Assembly: GCF_001407835.1 (NCBI RefSeq)
Contig: NZ_CYUO01000005.1
Coordinates: 806,001-870,000 of the forward strand
DNA from: Lagierella massiliensis
Lineage (GTDB): Bacteria > Bacillota > Clostridia > Tissierellales > Peptoniphilaceae
Direction: 5' to 3'
DNA: 64,000 nucleotides
Shown here: positions 38,038 through 47,219 of the stretch, piece by piece
How the letters are laid out: each line of letters begins with the position of its first letter
How positions within the stretch are numbered: the stretch's first letter is position 1
Program-made: the position numbers and the translations under genes
Notes under the pieces: model-generated
Told to the model about the DNA's origin: nothing
What the model saw: only the letters and a program-made list of their open reading frames with translations
Database searches by the model: none

Positions 38038-39093
38038 ATGAATATTTCAAGTGATAAGAATAAGAATGAATCGATACAAAACGCTTTTAAACATATTGAA
38101 AAACAATATGGCAAAGGTGCTGTTATGATTTTAGGAGAAGCGCCAAAACAACAAATAGATTCTATTTCAACAGGTGCAATTAACTTAGATGTAGCACTTG
38201 GTATTGGTGGAATTCCCAGAGGCAGGATTATTGAAATATATGGACCGGAATCTTCTGGTAAGACAACTCTTGCCCTTCATATTATTGCTGAAGCACAAAA
38301 AAAAGGTGGTATAGCTGCATTTATCGATGCGGAACATGCACTTGATCCAATTTATGCAAGCAATTTAGGTGTAAATATAGATGGGCTTATTGTATCTCAA
38401 CCAGATACTGGTGAACAAGGATTAGAGATTGCCGAATCATTAGTTAGAAGTAGTGCAATAGATGTTGTAGTTGTAGACTCTGTGGCTGCGCTTGTTCCAC
38501 GAGCTGAAATAGATGGGGATATGGGTGCTACCCATGTTGGACTTCAAGCAAGACTTATGTCCCAAGCCTTAAGAAAATTAGCTGGTGCTATTTCTAAAAG
38601 CAACACTTCTGTAATATTCATTAACCAACTTAGAGAAAAAGTTGGAGTTATGTTTGGAAACCCTGAAACTACAACAGGTGGCAGAGCTCTTAAATTCTAT
38701 TCCTCAGTTAGAATGGAAGTTAGAAGAGGAGAGCCTATTAAAAAAGGTGAAGATATAATCGGTAATAGAACAAAGGTAAAAGTCGTTAAAAATAAAGTAG
38801 CTCCACCTTTTAAACAAGTTGAATTTGATATAATGTATGGTGAAGGAATTTCTAAATTAGGAGCAATCCTTGATATGGCTTCTGATGTAGATATAATTAA
38901 AAAAGCTGGGGCATGGTACTCTTATGAAGATGAAAGACTTGGACAAGGTAGAGAGAACGCAAAAGATTATTTAGAAAAGAATCCAGACTTACTTAATGAA
39001 ATAACTGAAAAAGTATATCAACATTTCAATATAGCTGGTTATGAAGTTGAAGAAACAACATTAGATTTTAGTACTGATAAAGAAAATGATTAA
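38038..39093 (+). CDS. recA: Recombinase RecA
   Basis: ATP-dependent strand-exchange protein and co-protease for LexA. Walker A is [15 protein letters not shown] near residues 67-81. Further signatures are [24 protein letters not shown] and [20 protein letters not shown]. The [14 protein letters not shown] region and the C-terminal domain are intact. Length 351. GGAGAG precedes the start. I saw no LexA-box-like site immediately before it; it is probably transcribed with pgsA. No recX follows; a terminator and the Mre11-like gene do. Confidence 0.98.
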   Translation: MNISSDKNKNESIQNAFKHIEKQYGKGAVMILGEAPKQQIDSISTGAINLDVALGIGGIPRGRIIEIYGPESSGKTTLALHIIAEAQKKGGIAAFIDAEHALDPIYASNLGVNIDGLIVSQPDTGEQGLEIAESLVRSSAIDVVVVDSVAALVPRAEIDGDMGATHVGLQARLMSQALRKLAGAISKSNTSVIFINQLREKVGVMFGNPETTTGGRALKFYSSVRMEVRRGEPIKKGEDIIGNRTKVKVVKNKVAPPFKQVEFDIMYGEGISKLGAILDMASDVDIIKKAGAWYSYEDERLGQGRENAKDYLEKNPDLLNEITEKVYQHFNIAGYEVEETTLDFSTDKEND

Positions 39094-39115
39094 AACCTCC
39101 TGAAAGGGAGGTTTT
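39093..39115 (+). terminator. Terminator after recA
   Basis: AAACCTCC-TGAAAG-GGAGGTTT starts on the last base of the recA stop codon and ends in TTTT then CC. The stem is good; the T-run is short. Confidence 0.7.
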
Positions 39116-39129
39116 CCTATAGGTGAAAT

Positions 39130-40089
39130 ATGAAATTCTTATTTTTTACAGATACTCATATCAGGGCTTCAAATCCATCTTCAAGAAAAGACGATTATTT
39201 AGAATCATTGAAACTTAAATTTGAAGAAGTTGGAGAAATTGCTAATAATAACAATGTAGATTATATACTACATGGTGGTGATCTTTTTGATAGACCTGAT
39301 GTTCCTGTACGAATTGTAGGTTTATTTGCAAATATATTAAACTCGTATAATAAACCCATATACATTATTTCGGGAAATCATGATATATATGGACACAATC
39401 CAAAAACAGTTGAGAGGTCTATGCTTGGATTATTAAATCAGATTAATTTTGTAAATTTAATTAATTTTCAAGAACCCATTTTGCTTGAAGAGAATGATTT
39501 AAAAGTACAGATTTCAGGTGTTCCATACATTTATGATATAGATTCCAACTACAAAGATTATTATTTTCCAAAAAAACTTGACCATGTTGATTGTCATATA
39601 GTTATGATTCATAGTTTTCTAATCGATAAGCCATTTATAGATTCTATAAGTCATACTCTAATTGATGAAATAAAAGATGTGGACGCTGATATAGTTTTAG
39701 CTGGACATTATCATTCTGGATTTGGTGTAAAACGATTTAATGATAGATATTTTATCAATCCAGGATCTTTAGCAAGAACATATAACTCTACTCCAGAAAT
39801 AAAAAGAATTCCAAAAGTCGTTATTATAGAAATTTTAAAAAATAAAATTGAAATAAAAGAAATTGAATTAAAATCAGCAAAAGATGGGATTGATATTTTT
39901 AATAAAATTGAAGATAGATATAAGATAAGAAATGAACAGTTAGAAAATTTTAAACAACTTATAAGATCAAGTGGCAATTTAGAAAATTATAATACACTTG
40001 AAATTTTAAAGGAAATTTCTGAAGAAAAGAATTTTCCTAAACATATTTTAGATGAAGCTATTCGAAGGTTGGGAGAAGTAAATGAATAA
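39130..40089 (+). CDS. Mre11/SbcD-like calcineurin-type DNA nuclease
   Basis: Metallophosphoesterase of the Mre11/SbcD/gp47 class. All phosphoesterase motifs are visible: DTHI (Asp8, His10), HGGDLFD near residue 47-53, SGNHDIYGH near 80-88, MIHS near 159, and LAGHYHSG near 191-198. The C-terminal 90 residues form a charged helical region that could dock a Rad50 partner. Length 319 is somewhat shorter than SbcD. It overlaps the following Rad50-like gene by 8 bases, a strong sign of a nuclease-ATPase pair. Relation to E. coli SbcD is distant, so I give no gene symbol. Confidence 0.88.
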   Translation: MKFLFFTDTHIRASNPSSRKDDYLESLKLKFEEVGEIANNNNVDYILHGGDLFDRPDVPVRIVGLFANILNSYNKPIYIISGNHDIYGHNPKTVERSMLGLLNQINFVNLINFQEPILLEENDLKVQISGVPYIYDIDSNYKDYYFPKKLDHVDCHIVMIHSFLIDKPFIDSISHTLIDEIKDVDADIVLAGHYHSGFGVKRFNDRYFINPGSLARTYNSTPEIKRIPKVVIIEILKNKIEIKEIELKSAKDGIDIFNKIEDRYKIRNEQLENFKQLIRSSGNLENYNTLEILKEISEEKNFPKHILDEAIRRLGEVNE

Positions 40090-41389
40090 AGATATAAAAA
40101 TAGAATATATTGAAATATTAAACTTTCAATCCCATGCCAATACTAATCTTGATTTTGATGAAGGTGTAAATGTTATAATAGGACCTTCAGATAGCGGGAA
40201 AACAGCTGTAATAAGAGCTTTGAAATGGATTTTTTTTAATGAGCCATCAGGTACAGATATAATAAAAAAGGGAGAAGATTCAGCAAAAGTAACTTTAAAA
40301 TTAAATACAGGTTTTAAAATAATCAGAGGAAGAAGCAAGAGTAAAAATTATTACGAAATAATATCTCCTGAAAATGAAACTCAAAGGTTTGAAGGCTTCG
40401 GAGTAAATGTTCCTCAAGAAATAATAAATTTAACAGGAATTAATAAAATTGATCTTGGTAATATGAAGAAGTCTTTAAATATTGCTGAACAACTGGAAAG
40501 TCCATTTTTAATTACAGATAGTCCTTCAATTAAAGCTAATGCTCTTGGAAAATTAGCAGGAGTTGATATTATAGATAAAGCCTTAGGAAATTTATCTAAG
40601 GATATTTACGAAATTAATAGTGCCAGAAAATCTATTGAAAAGGAAATAAGAGATCAAAAGGATATTTTAAAAAATTTTGAGTACCTTAAAAATGATAAAA
40701 TTAAAATTGAAAGACTTGAATATCTATTTAATCAAGTAGATGAATACAAGACTAAACTAAATACTTTAAATGATTTAGAAAAAAAGTATTCTAATAATTT
40801 AGAAAAAACAAATCAGACAATAGAATATTTAGAAAAATTTAAAAATTTAGATGAACTTTTTCTAATATATGAAAAAATGGCATATAAAGTAAATAATCTT
40901 AAACTATATTCTAATTTAAACAACAAATTATTATATACTGATTCTAAAATTAAAGAATTAGAAATTTTATTAAATAAAATAGATACAGATAAAATTTCTA
41001 ATATTTATTCTAATATTTTAGAAATTAATAAAAATTTAGAAAAATATAAATCGGCTTATAAAAATCTTGTTAATATCAATAAACAGATAAATCAATTAGA
41101 AAAAAGTTTAAAAAAATATCCAGATATTCTTTATGTAGATAAATTGTTAGTAGAATTATCGACTTTAAATATAAATAAAGAGAAATTATCTAAACTTAAA
41201 AATAGCCTTGATAATGTAAATCAAAAATTAGAGGAAGGTAATAACTATGTAGAGAAATTGATTTCAAATTATAAAACTGCAGTTAATACCTATATAGAAT
41301 TATTAAAAGAAAGTGGCACATGTCCAATTTGTTATAATAAAATAGATGATGAACATATAGAAAGAATTCTTGAAGAATTAGAGGTTTAA
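40082..41389 (+). CDS. Rad50/SbcC-like ATPase, N-terminal half ending at the zinc hook
   Basis: SMC-type ATPase half. EILNFQSHANTNLDF opens the first ABC strand pair and Walker A is GPSDSGKT (residues 34-41). The Q-loop region lies near 125-150, followed by about 240 residues of coiled coil. GTCPICYNKI carries a C-x2-C zinc hook (Cys 414 and 417) only 18 residues before the stop. In canonical Rad50/SbcC the hook sits mid-protein and the chain returns through a second coil to the Walker B half. Here the chain stops after the hook and the second half is encoded separately. Length is 435 residues. Confidence 0.85.
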   Translation: MNKDIKIEYIEILNFQSHANTNLDFDEGVNVIIGPSDSGKTAVIRALKWIFFNEPSGTDIIKKGEDSAKVTLKLNTGFKIIRGRSKSKNYYEIISPENETQRFEGFGVNVPQEIINLTGINKIDLGNMKKSLNIAEQLESPFLITDSPSIKANALGKLAGVDIIDKALGNLSKDIYEINSARKSIEKEIRDQKDILKNFEYLKNDKIKIERLEYLFNQVDEYKTKLNTLNDLEKKYSNNLEKTNQTIEYLEKFKNLDELFLIYEKMAYKVNNLKLYSNLNNKLLYTDSKIKELEILLNKIDTDKISNIYSNILEINKNLEKYKSAYKNLVNINKQINQLEKSLKKYPDILYVDKLLVELSTLNINKEKLSKLKNSLDNVNQKLEEGNNYVEKLISNYKTAVNTYIELLKESGTCPICYNKIDDEHIERILEELEV

Positions 41390-41390
41390 T

Positions 41391-41636
41391 ATGGATAAAA
41401 AAACAGATTACAACACTGAATTAAATAATTTAAAGAAAAAATTAGATGTAGCTAAAGCTAATAAAACTAAGGCTGAAGGTATGCTTGAAAGTTTAAACAA
41501 CAATAAGGAAGAAATTATATTATCTATTAGGGAGCTTGGTATTGAACCAGAAAATCTTGAAAATGAAATACTTAATTTACAAACGCAAATAGACAGTTTA
41601 CTTTTTGAAGCTGAAAAATTATTATCAGAGGAATAA
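41391..41636 (+). CDS. 81-residue coiled-coil protein between the two Rad50 halves
   Basis: No family recognised. The protein is almost wholly heptad-like and charged (ELNNLKKKLDVAKANKTKAE, LENEILNLQTQIDSLLFEAE) with a short break around GIEPEN. It starts one base after the stop of the N-terminal ATPase half, with AGAGG upstream. It ends directly before the ATG of the C-terminal half (TAA-ATG). By position and structure it could supply part of the returning coiled-coil arm missing from the split ATPase. That is inference. Confidence 0.75.
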   Translation: MDKKTDYNTELNNLKKKLDVAKANKTKAEGMLESLNNNKEEIILSIRELGIEPENLENEILNLQTQIDSLLFEAEKLLSEE

Positions 41637-42287
41637 ATGATAGAGTTTGATTACAAAAAACTTAAAAATAGTTTTATAGATAAAAAAAATAAATACTATG
41701 AAGATCTTGGTGAAAAAAAATCTATTGAAAATAACATAAAAAGATTGGAAGAAAACTTAAAGAAAATAAATAACGAATCTGAAGATTTGATTCTTGTAGA
41801 TACTCTTTTGAAAGAAACCGCTGACTTCTCACGCTTACAATCTTCCAAAGAGATAGAGTCTATTGTAACAAGTTGTTTAGATCTTGTATTTAATTCTAAA
41901 ATGGAATTTAAAATAGAATTAAGTCAATTGAGAGGTAAAAACTCAGCAGAGTTTTTTATAATTGAAATGGATGAGGATAAAAAATATACTTATAAAATAG
42001 AGGATACAAGAGGTGGGGGAGTAATAGATATATTATCTCTCGCTCTTAGAATTGCATTTATATTGAAGATTTATCCACCTGTTAAAGGGCCAATTGTTCT
42101 GGATGAACCTGCAAAACATGTAAGTGATGACTATATCTTCAATATAGCTGATTTTATAAAAAAAATTTCTGAAGAATTTGATAAACAGATAATTATAATT
42201 TCTCATAATGAACATCTTTCATCTATAGGGGATAATAGTTATAAAATCTACAAGGAAAACTTACACTCTGTAGTAAATAGGCTATAA
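41637..42287 (+). CDS. Rad50/SbcC-like ATPase, C-terminal half
   Basis: The 216-residue product begins with about 60 residues of coiled coil, then the C-terminal ABC lobe. The signature region is DTRGGGVIDILSLALRIAF (123-141, replacing the usual LSGGE type). Walker B is PIVLDEPAKHVS (152-163) with catalytic Glu157, and the H-loop is IIISHNEH with His190. It lacks Walker A, which is encoded in 40082-41389, so the two must assemble to form an ATP site. AGAGGA precedes the ATG. The four-gene run has spacings of -8, +1 and 0 bases. A terminator precedes it after recA and a fresh promoter follows for rny. Confidence 0.83.
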   Translation: MIEFDYKKLKNSFIDKKNKYYEDLGEKKSIENNIKRLEENLKKINNESEDLILVDTLLKETADFSRLQSSKEIESIVTSCLDLVFNSKMEFKIELSQLRGKNSAEFFIIEMDEDKKYTYKIEDTRGGGVIDILSLALRIAFILKIYPPVKGPIVLDEPAKHVSDDYIFNIADFIKKISEEFDKQIIIISHNEHLSSIGDNSYKIYKENLHSVVNRL

Positions 42288-42298
42288 TGTTGACAAAT

Positions 42299-42327
42299 TT
42301 GACATTTTACTGTAAAAACATTATAAT
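42299..42327 (+). promoter_or_regulatory. Perfect-consensus sigma-A promoter of rny
   Basis: TTGACA (42299-42304), exactly 17 bases, then TATAAT (42322-42327). A second TTGACA at 42290-42295 lies just upstream but at 26-base spacing. This separates rny transcription from the Mre11/Rad50-like genes. Confidence 0.9.
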
Positions 42328-42401
42328 TTATTTATATGTATGATTATTAAATGTAATTACTCATATAAGAATCTTGAAAATTTAATAAAGGGGGCTTGTC
42401 A

Positions 42402-43946
42402 ATGGACAGTAATATTATTGCTATAATTGCAAGTTTGATAACCCTTGTAATCGGCTTGGCAGTCGGTTTTTTAATTAGAAAAAATATTGCTGAAAAACAA
42501 ATTGGGTCAGCGGAAGCTCATGCAGCTCAAATAATCAATGATGCTGGAAGAGAAGCTGAAACTACTAAAAAAGCAATGCTTCTTGAAGCTAAAGATGAAA
42601 TCTTTAAATTAAGAACCGATCAAGAAAACGAAAATCGAGAAAGAAGATTGGAAATCCAAAAATCTGAAAAAAGAATTCTTCAAAAAGAAGAAAACTTAGA
42701 AAAGAAGAGTGAAAAATTAGATTCTAAGATTCAAAAACTTGACTCAGATCTAAAAGATGTTGAAGAAAAAAATAAAGAAATTCAACAAATTTTAGAAAAG
42801 CAAAGTTCTGAATTGGAGAGAATAGCAGGTCTTACTGAAGACGAAGCTAAAGAAATTTTACTTTCAGATTTAAGAGAAAAGGTTACACATGAACAAGCAA
42901 TGATTATTAAGGAATTAGAAGCAGAAACTAAAGAAAAAGCTGATGATATTGCAAGAGATTTAGTTACCACTTCTATACAAAGATATGCAGCAGATTTTGT
43001 AGCAGAATCCACAGTTTCAGTTGTTTCACTACCAAATGATGAAATGAAAGGTAGGATTATAGGTAGGGAAGGTAGAAATATAAAAGCCTTTGAGACTCTT
43101 ACAGGTGTTGATTTAATCATAGATGATACTCCTGAAGCAGTTGTATTATCTGCATTTAATCCAGTTAGACGTGAAATAGCAAGAATTACATTGGAAAGAC
43201 TTATTATGGATGGTAGAATTCATCCTACAAGGATTGAAGATTTATTTGAGAAATCAACTCAAGAAGTTGAGCAAGCTATTAAAAAACATGGTGAAGAAGC
43301 GTGTTATGAAGTAGGATTACATGGAATTCATCCAGAGTTAATAAAACTTTTAGGAAAGTTGAATTACAGAACAAGTTATGGTCAAAATGTTCTTAAACAC
43401 TCTGTAGAAGTTGCTCAAATAGCAGGAATGTTAGCTCAAGAAGTTGGAGCTGATGTAAGACTTGCTAAAAGAGGCGGCTTAATGCATGATTTAGGAAAAG
43501 CTATTGACCATGAAATAGAAGGACCTCATGTTCAACTTGGAGTTCAAGCAGCTAAAAGATATAAAGAAAAACCTGAAGTTATAAATTGTATTGAATCTCA
43601 CCATGGAGATGTTGAGCCAACTTGTATTGAAGCTATATTGGTTCAAGCTGCAGATGCTATTTCAGCCGCTAGACCTGGAGCCAGAAGAGAAGCTATAGAG
43701 TCATATATCCAAAGACTCGAAAATCTTGAAGCAATAGCTAATTCATTTGATAGTGTTGACAATTCTTTTGCTATTCAAGCTGGTAGAGAACTTAGAATTA
43801 TGGTAAAACCAGATAAGATTTCAGAAGACGAGATGACTTTACTTGCAAGAGATATAGCATCAAGAATAGAAAATGAATTGGAATATCCAGGACAAATAAA
43901 AGTTAATGTTGTTCGAGAAATTAGATCAATAGATTATGCTAAATAG
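42402..43946 (+). CDS. rny: Ribonuclease Y
   Basis: Membrane-anchored endoribonuclease that initiates mRNA decay in Firmicutes. The N-terminal transmembrane helix ([20 protein letters not shown]) is followed by a long coiled coil (to about residue 200) and a KH domain ([20 protein letters not shown]). The HD domain has [14 protein letters not shown]. The start is ATG 42402 (514 residues), with AAGGGGG at 42388-42394; the in-frame TTG at 42396 is too close to that site. Own promoter upstream and strong terminator downstream. Confidence 0.97.
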   Translation: MDSNIIAIIASLITLVIGLAVGFLIRKNIAEKQIGSAEAHAAQIINDAGREAETTKKAMLLEAKDEIFKLRTDQENENRERRLEIQKSEKRILQKEENLEKKSEKLDSKIQKLDSDLKDVEEKNKEIQQILEKQSSELERIAGLTEDEAKEILLSDLREKVTHEQAMIIKELEAETKEKADDIARDLVTTSIQRYAADFVAESTVSVVSLPNDEMKGRIIGREGRNIKAFETLTGVDLIIDDTPEAVVLSAFNPVRREIARITLERLIMDGRIHPTRIEDLFEKSTQEVEQAIKKHGEEACYEVGLHGIHPELIKLLGKLNYRTSYGQNVLKHSVEVAQIAGMLAQEVGADVRLAKRGGLMHDLGKAIDHEIEGPHVQLGVQAAKRYKEKPEVINCIESHHGDVEPTCIEAILVQAADAISAARPGARREAIESYIQRLENLEAIANSFDSVDNSFAIQAGRELRIMVKPDKISEDEMTLLARDIASRIENELEYPGQIKVNVVREIRSIDYAK

Positions 43947-43952
43947 TAAATT

Positions 43953-43986
43953 AAACAAATTCTACTTTCGTAGGATTTGTTTTTTT
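43953..43986 (+). terminator. Terminator after rny
   Basis: AAACAAATTCTAC-TTTC-GTAGGATTTGTTT, a 13-bp stem with one G-T pair, running into TTTT. Confidence 0.93.
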
Positions 43987-44011
43987 ATTATAATAAAATT
44001 ATGGAGGCTTT

Positions 44012-44830
44012 ATGTTTGACCTACACATTCATAGTATATATTCTGATGGTAATTTAAAACCTGAAAATATAATAGATATATTAAAAAAACAAGAAATTCA
44101 AGGCTTTTCTATAACTGATCACGACTGTTTAGATGGTTTAGAGGAAGCAGAGACCATTTCAAAGAAGCATAATATTAAATTTATACCTGGTATTGAATTT
44201 GGAGTATCTTATAATGGTAGAGAAATTCATGTTTTAGGGTATTTTTTAGACTATAAAAATAAATTTTTAATTGATTTTGTAACTAAATTACAAGAGAATA
44301 GAAAAATAAGAATTAATAAAACTTTAATTAGACTAAATGAAATTGGTATTAAAATTAGTCAAAACGATCTATATTTGTATAAAAGAAGTGACTTTACTTC
44401 AAGATCACATTTAGCAATGTACTTAGTGGATAATAATTATGTTAATTGCATTAATGAAGCTTTTAGAAAATATCTTGGAGAAAGTGGATCTGCATACATT
44501 GAAAAAAATGACGTTGAACTTAAAGATGTTTTAAATATTATTAAAATTTCATCAGGCGTATCTGTACTCGCACATCCATTCAAATTGACTGAAGATGAGA
44601 TTATAGAAATTATAAATTGTGGAATTGATGGAATTGAAGTTATTAACTCTAAACATGACAAAGATACTATAACTAACTTAATGAAAATAGCAGATAAATA
44701 TAATTTAATTCCAACAGCAGGTAGTGACTGCCATGGAAGATTATATGGTGAAGAGTATTTACTGGGAAAATTTCTATGCCCAAACTCATCAATACAAAGG
44801 CTTGAAAGTCTACATGAATTAAGAAAGTAG
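44012..44830 (+). CDS. PHP-domain phosphoesterase (TrpH/RNase AM type)
   Basis: Metal-dependent phosphoesterase of the PHP superfamily. DLHIHSIYSDG (His5, His7), SITDHDCLDGL near 34-44, PGIEFGV with its Glu near 60, VLAHPF near 188 and AGSDCHG near 234 are the metal ligands. Length 272 and the motif spacing match YciV/TrpH proteins, reported to act as 3',5'-nucleotide bisphosphate phosphatase or 5'-3' exonuclease on short RNAs. Substrate cannot be decided from sequence. It precedes an aminotransferase by 8 bases without functional linkage. Confidence 0.85.
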   Translation: MFDLHIHSIYSDGNLKPENIIDILKKQEIQGFSITDHDCLDGLEEAETISKKHNIKFIPGIEFGVSYNGREIHVLGYFLDYKNKFLIDFVTKLQENRKIRINKTLIRLNEIGIKISQNDLYLYKRSDFTSRSHLAMYLVDNNYVNCINEAFRKYLGESGSAYIEKNDVELKDVLNIIKISSGVSVLAHPFKLTEDEIIEIINCGIDGIEVINSKHDKDTITNLMKIADKYNLIPTAGSDCHGRLYGEEYLLGKFLCPNSSIQRLESLHELRK

Positions 44831-44838
44831 GTATAAAA

Positions 44839-46032
44839 ATGTATAATATCAAAGCAATAGAAGTAAAACCATCTATAACTTTAGAGTTGTCATCAAAGGC
44901 TAAAAAGTTAAAATCTGAAGGTAAAGAAATAATCGATTTAACAGTTGGAGAGCCAAACTTCAAAACACCCGATTATATTATAAAAGGAGCTTTTGAAGGT
45001 ATTGAAAAAGGATTTACAAAATATACTCCAACATCAGGTATTTTAGAATTAAAAGCAGAAATTGTTAAAAAATTGAAAAGTTTTAATAAGTTAGATTATG
45101 ATATTTCTAATATTTTAATATCAACAGGAGCTAAACAATGCCTTTTTAATGCTATTTATTCCATTGTAAATGAAGATGATGAAGTTATTATACCAAGTCC
45201 TTATTGGGTTAGCTATACAGAGATGGTAAGACTTGCAGGTGGAAAATCCATTATAGTAGAAACTTCAAAAAAAAATGATTTTAAAATACGTACTAAAGAT
45301 CTTGATGAAAACTTAACAAATAAATCAAAAGTTTTAATTTTGAATAACCCAAACAATCCTACAGGATCTGTTTATACTAAGTCTGAACTTGTTGAAATTG
45401 GTAATTGGGCAGTGAGAAATAATATTATTATAATCGCGGATGAAATATATGAAAGACTGACATATGATAATGAGCATGTTAGTATTGCATCATTAAGTGA
45501 AGAGATTAAAAATAAGACAATAACCATTAGTGGCTTTTCAAAAACTTATGCAATGACTGGATGGCGCCTTGGATACTGTGTAGCAAATAAAGATATTATA
45601 AAAATAATGAATGCTATCCAAAGTCATACAACGGCATGTGCAAACTCTATTGCACAATACGCAGGCTATGTGGCACTTAGAGATGAATCAAAATATTACG
45701 ATACAAAAAATATGATCGACGAATTTAATAAACGACGTAAAAAATCTGTTGATTATATTTCAAAAAATTCAAATCTTAATATTAACTTCCCAAAGGGAGC
45801 TTTTTATATCTTTATAAATATTTCACCTCTAAAGGGAAAATCTATTAGCGGGAAAATTTTAAACAGTTCAATAGATATATCTGAAACCTTGCTTGAAGAA
45901 TTTAATCTTGCAGTTGTTCCAGGAATAGGATTTGGTAATGATGATTATATAAGAATATCTTATGCAGCAGATGAAAAACTTATTATTGATGGTATTAAAA
46001 GGATAATTCAATTAGAAAAATCAGTACAGTAG
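44839..46032 (+). CDS. Class I pyridoxal-phosphate aminotransferase (aspartate type)
   Basis: Fold-type I aminotransferase, most like bacterial Ib-subgroup aspartate aminotransferases. LTVGEPNFKTPDYI near residue 33, ISTGAKQCLFNAIYSI, LNNPNNPTGSVY near 170 and the PLP-binding Lys235 in SGFSKTYAMTGWRLGY are all present. The substrate-carboxylate Arg is in DDYIRISYA near the C-terminus. Length 397 is standard. It likely links aspartate/oxaloacetate and glutamate/2-oxoglutarate, though related enzymes accept aromatic or other amino acids. A terminator follows. Confidence 0.9.
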   Translation: MYNIKAIEVKPSITLELSSKAKKLKSEGKEIIDLTVGEPNFKTPDYIIKGAFEGIEKGFTKYTPTSGILELKAEIVKKLKSFNKLDYDISNILISTGAKQCLFNAIYSIVNEDDEVIIPSPYWVSYTEMVRLAGGKSIIVETSKKNDFKIRTKDLDENLTNKSKVLILNNPNNPTGSVYTKSELVEIGNWAVRNNIIIIADEIYERLTYDNEHVSIASLSEEIKNKTITISGFSKTYAMTGWRLGYCVANKDIIKIMNAIQSHTTACANSIAQYAGYVALRDESKYYDTKNMIDEFNKRRKKSVDYISKNSNLNINFPKGAFYIFINISPLKGKSISGKILNSSIDISETLLEEFNLAVVPGIGFGNDDYIRISYAADEKLIIDGIKRIIQLEKSVQ

Positions 46033-46105
46033 TTTTAATGACTGTAATGGCCATTTAAATCAATTTTATTCTTTTAGACATGTAATTAGCCATTAATTTA
46101 ATTTA

Positions 46106-46140
46106 AAGGCCTTAAAACGCAATATAAGGCCTTGTTTTTT
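46106..46140 (+). terminator. Terminator after the aminotransferase gene
   Basis: AAGGCCTTA (46106-46114) and TAAGGCCTT (46125-46133) form a 9-bp stem around a 10-base loop, followed by G and six T. Confidence 0.9.
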
Positions 46141-46171
46141 ATATTCATACGAGACTTTATTCTAAAAGCTC

Positions 46172-46200
46172 TTTACATATTTGAGTTTATGTTCTATAAT
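46172..46200 (+). promoter_or_regulatory. Sigma-A promoter of the Xer recombinase gene
   Basis: TTTACA (46172-46177), a 17-base spacer and TATAAT (46195-46200). Confidence 0.85.
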
Positions 46201-46213
46201 AAATTTAATGAGC

Positions 46214-46243
46214 TTTGTCACAAAACTATTATTTTGCGACAAA
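46214..46243 (+). promoter_or_regulatory. 12-base inverted repeat in the Xer gene leader
   Basis: TTTGTCACAAAA and TTTTGCGACAAA are inverted repeats with 11 of 12 positions complementary around a 6-base loop. They lie about 14 bases downstream of the -10 box and end 22 bases before the ATG. It could be an operator or a leader hairpin; no T-run follows, so it is not a normal terminator. Confidence 0.5.
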
Positions 46244-46265
46244 ATAAAAAATAAAAAGGTGACTT

Positions 46266-47219
46266 ATGAAAGACTACCCTCTTATACTAATAGACTTTTT
46301 AGACTATATAGAAACAATTAAAGGACATTCCTCCTCTACGACTAAAGAGTATGGATATAGTATTTCTTGTTTCTTAAAGTACATTATCTATCGATTCAAT
46401 ATGGACAAATATAAAAAAGAAGAAATTGATGAAATTTCTATAAAAGATTTTCCTGAAGACTATTTAAATAAAATTGAACTTGCAGATTTACATTCATATC
46501 TTGCTTACACAGATAGATATAAAAATCACTCTACAACTACAAGAGCAAGAACTGCTTCAAGTCTAAGAACATTCTTTGATTACTTGTATAAAATAAGAAA
46601 TATTATCTCTACAGATCCTGCTCATAATTTAGAAACTCCAAAAATAGAAAAGAAAAACCCAGTGTATTTAACTTTAGAAGAAGCTAAGAGATTAATAAAA
46701 GTAGTTACCACTGTTGAAGATGAATTTGTAAGAAAAAGAGATCTTGCAATAATACTCCTCTTTTTAAATTGTGGACTTAGACTAAATGAGCTTACTAATA
46801 TAAAAATTTCGGATTTTAAAGAAGACACTATAAATGTAACTGGTAAAGGTAATAAAGAAAGAACCATCTATTTAAATAACGTGTGTAATAAAGCAATAGA
46901 TGACTATTTAAAAATAAGACCTGATATAGAAGATCCTTATCTATTTATTAGTAATAGAAACTCAAAAATAAGTAATCGTACAGTACAAAGAAGAGTAGAC
47001 TTCTATCTAAATGAAGCAGGTCTGGATACAAATGTATTTTCTGTCCATAAATTAAGGCATACAGCAGCAACTTTAATGTATAAATATGGAGATGTTGATA
47101 TATTGCTTTTAAAAGAAATTTTAGGTCATGAGAATGTATCAACTACCCAAATTTATACCCATGTTGATGATGAAGGTCTGAGAGATGCCATTTCTAAAAA
47201 TCCATTAAATGAATTATAG
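46266..47219 (+). CDS. Tyrosine recombinase of the XerC/XerD family
   Basis: Site-specific recombinase, probably one of the chromosome dimer resolution enzymes. It has the N-terminal SAM-like core-binding domain (residues 1-110) and the catalytic domain. The catalytic Arg is in CGLRLNELTN near 177, with HKLRHTAATLMYKYG (His-x2-Arg), LGHENVSTTQ and the nucleophilic Tyr in QIYTHVDDEGLRDA near the end. Length 317 is slightly longer than typical XerC/D (about 300). No attachment sites, excisionase or other mobile genes flank it, which argues for a housekeeping enzyme. XerC versus XerD cannot be decided. Confidence 0.88.
   Translation: MKDYPLILIDFLDYIETIKGHSSSTTKEYGYSISCFLKYIIYRFNMDKYKKEEIDEISIKDFPEDYLNKIELADLHSYLAYTDRYKNHSTTTRARTASSLRTFFDYLYKIRNIISTDPAHNLETPKIEKKNPVYLTLEEAKRLIKVVTTVEDEFVRKRDLAIILLFLNCGLRLNELTNIKISDFKEDTINVTGKGNKERTIYLNNVCNKAIDDYLKIRPDIEDPYLFISNRNSKISNRTVQRRVDFYLNEAGLDTNVFSVHKLRHTAATLMYKYGDVDILLLKEILGHENVSTTQIYTHVDDEGLRDAISKNPLNEL

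Noticed and set aside
40082-42287. The three Rad50-like pieces as a decayed single gene
   Set aside because: Each piece has a fitting ribosome binding site and ATG at its junction, motifs are intact, and frames carry no stray stops; separation looks stable.
46033-46265. Attachment site or mobile element beside the Xer-type recombinase
   Set aside because: No tRNA, no duplicated flanks, no excisionase or cargo genes; neighbours are housekeeping.
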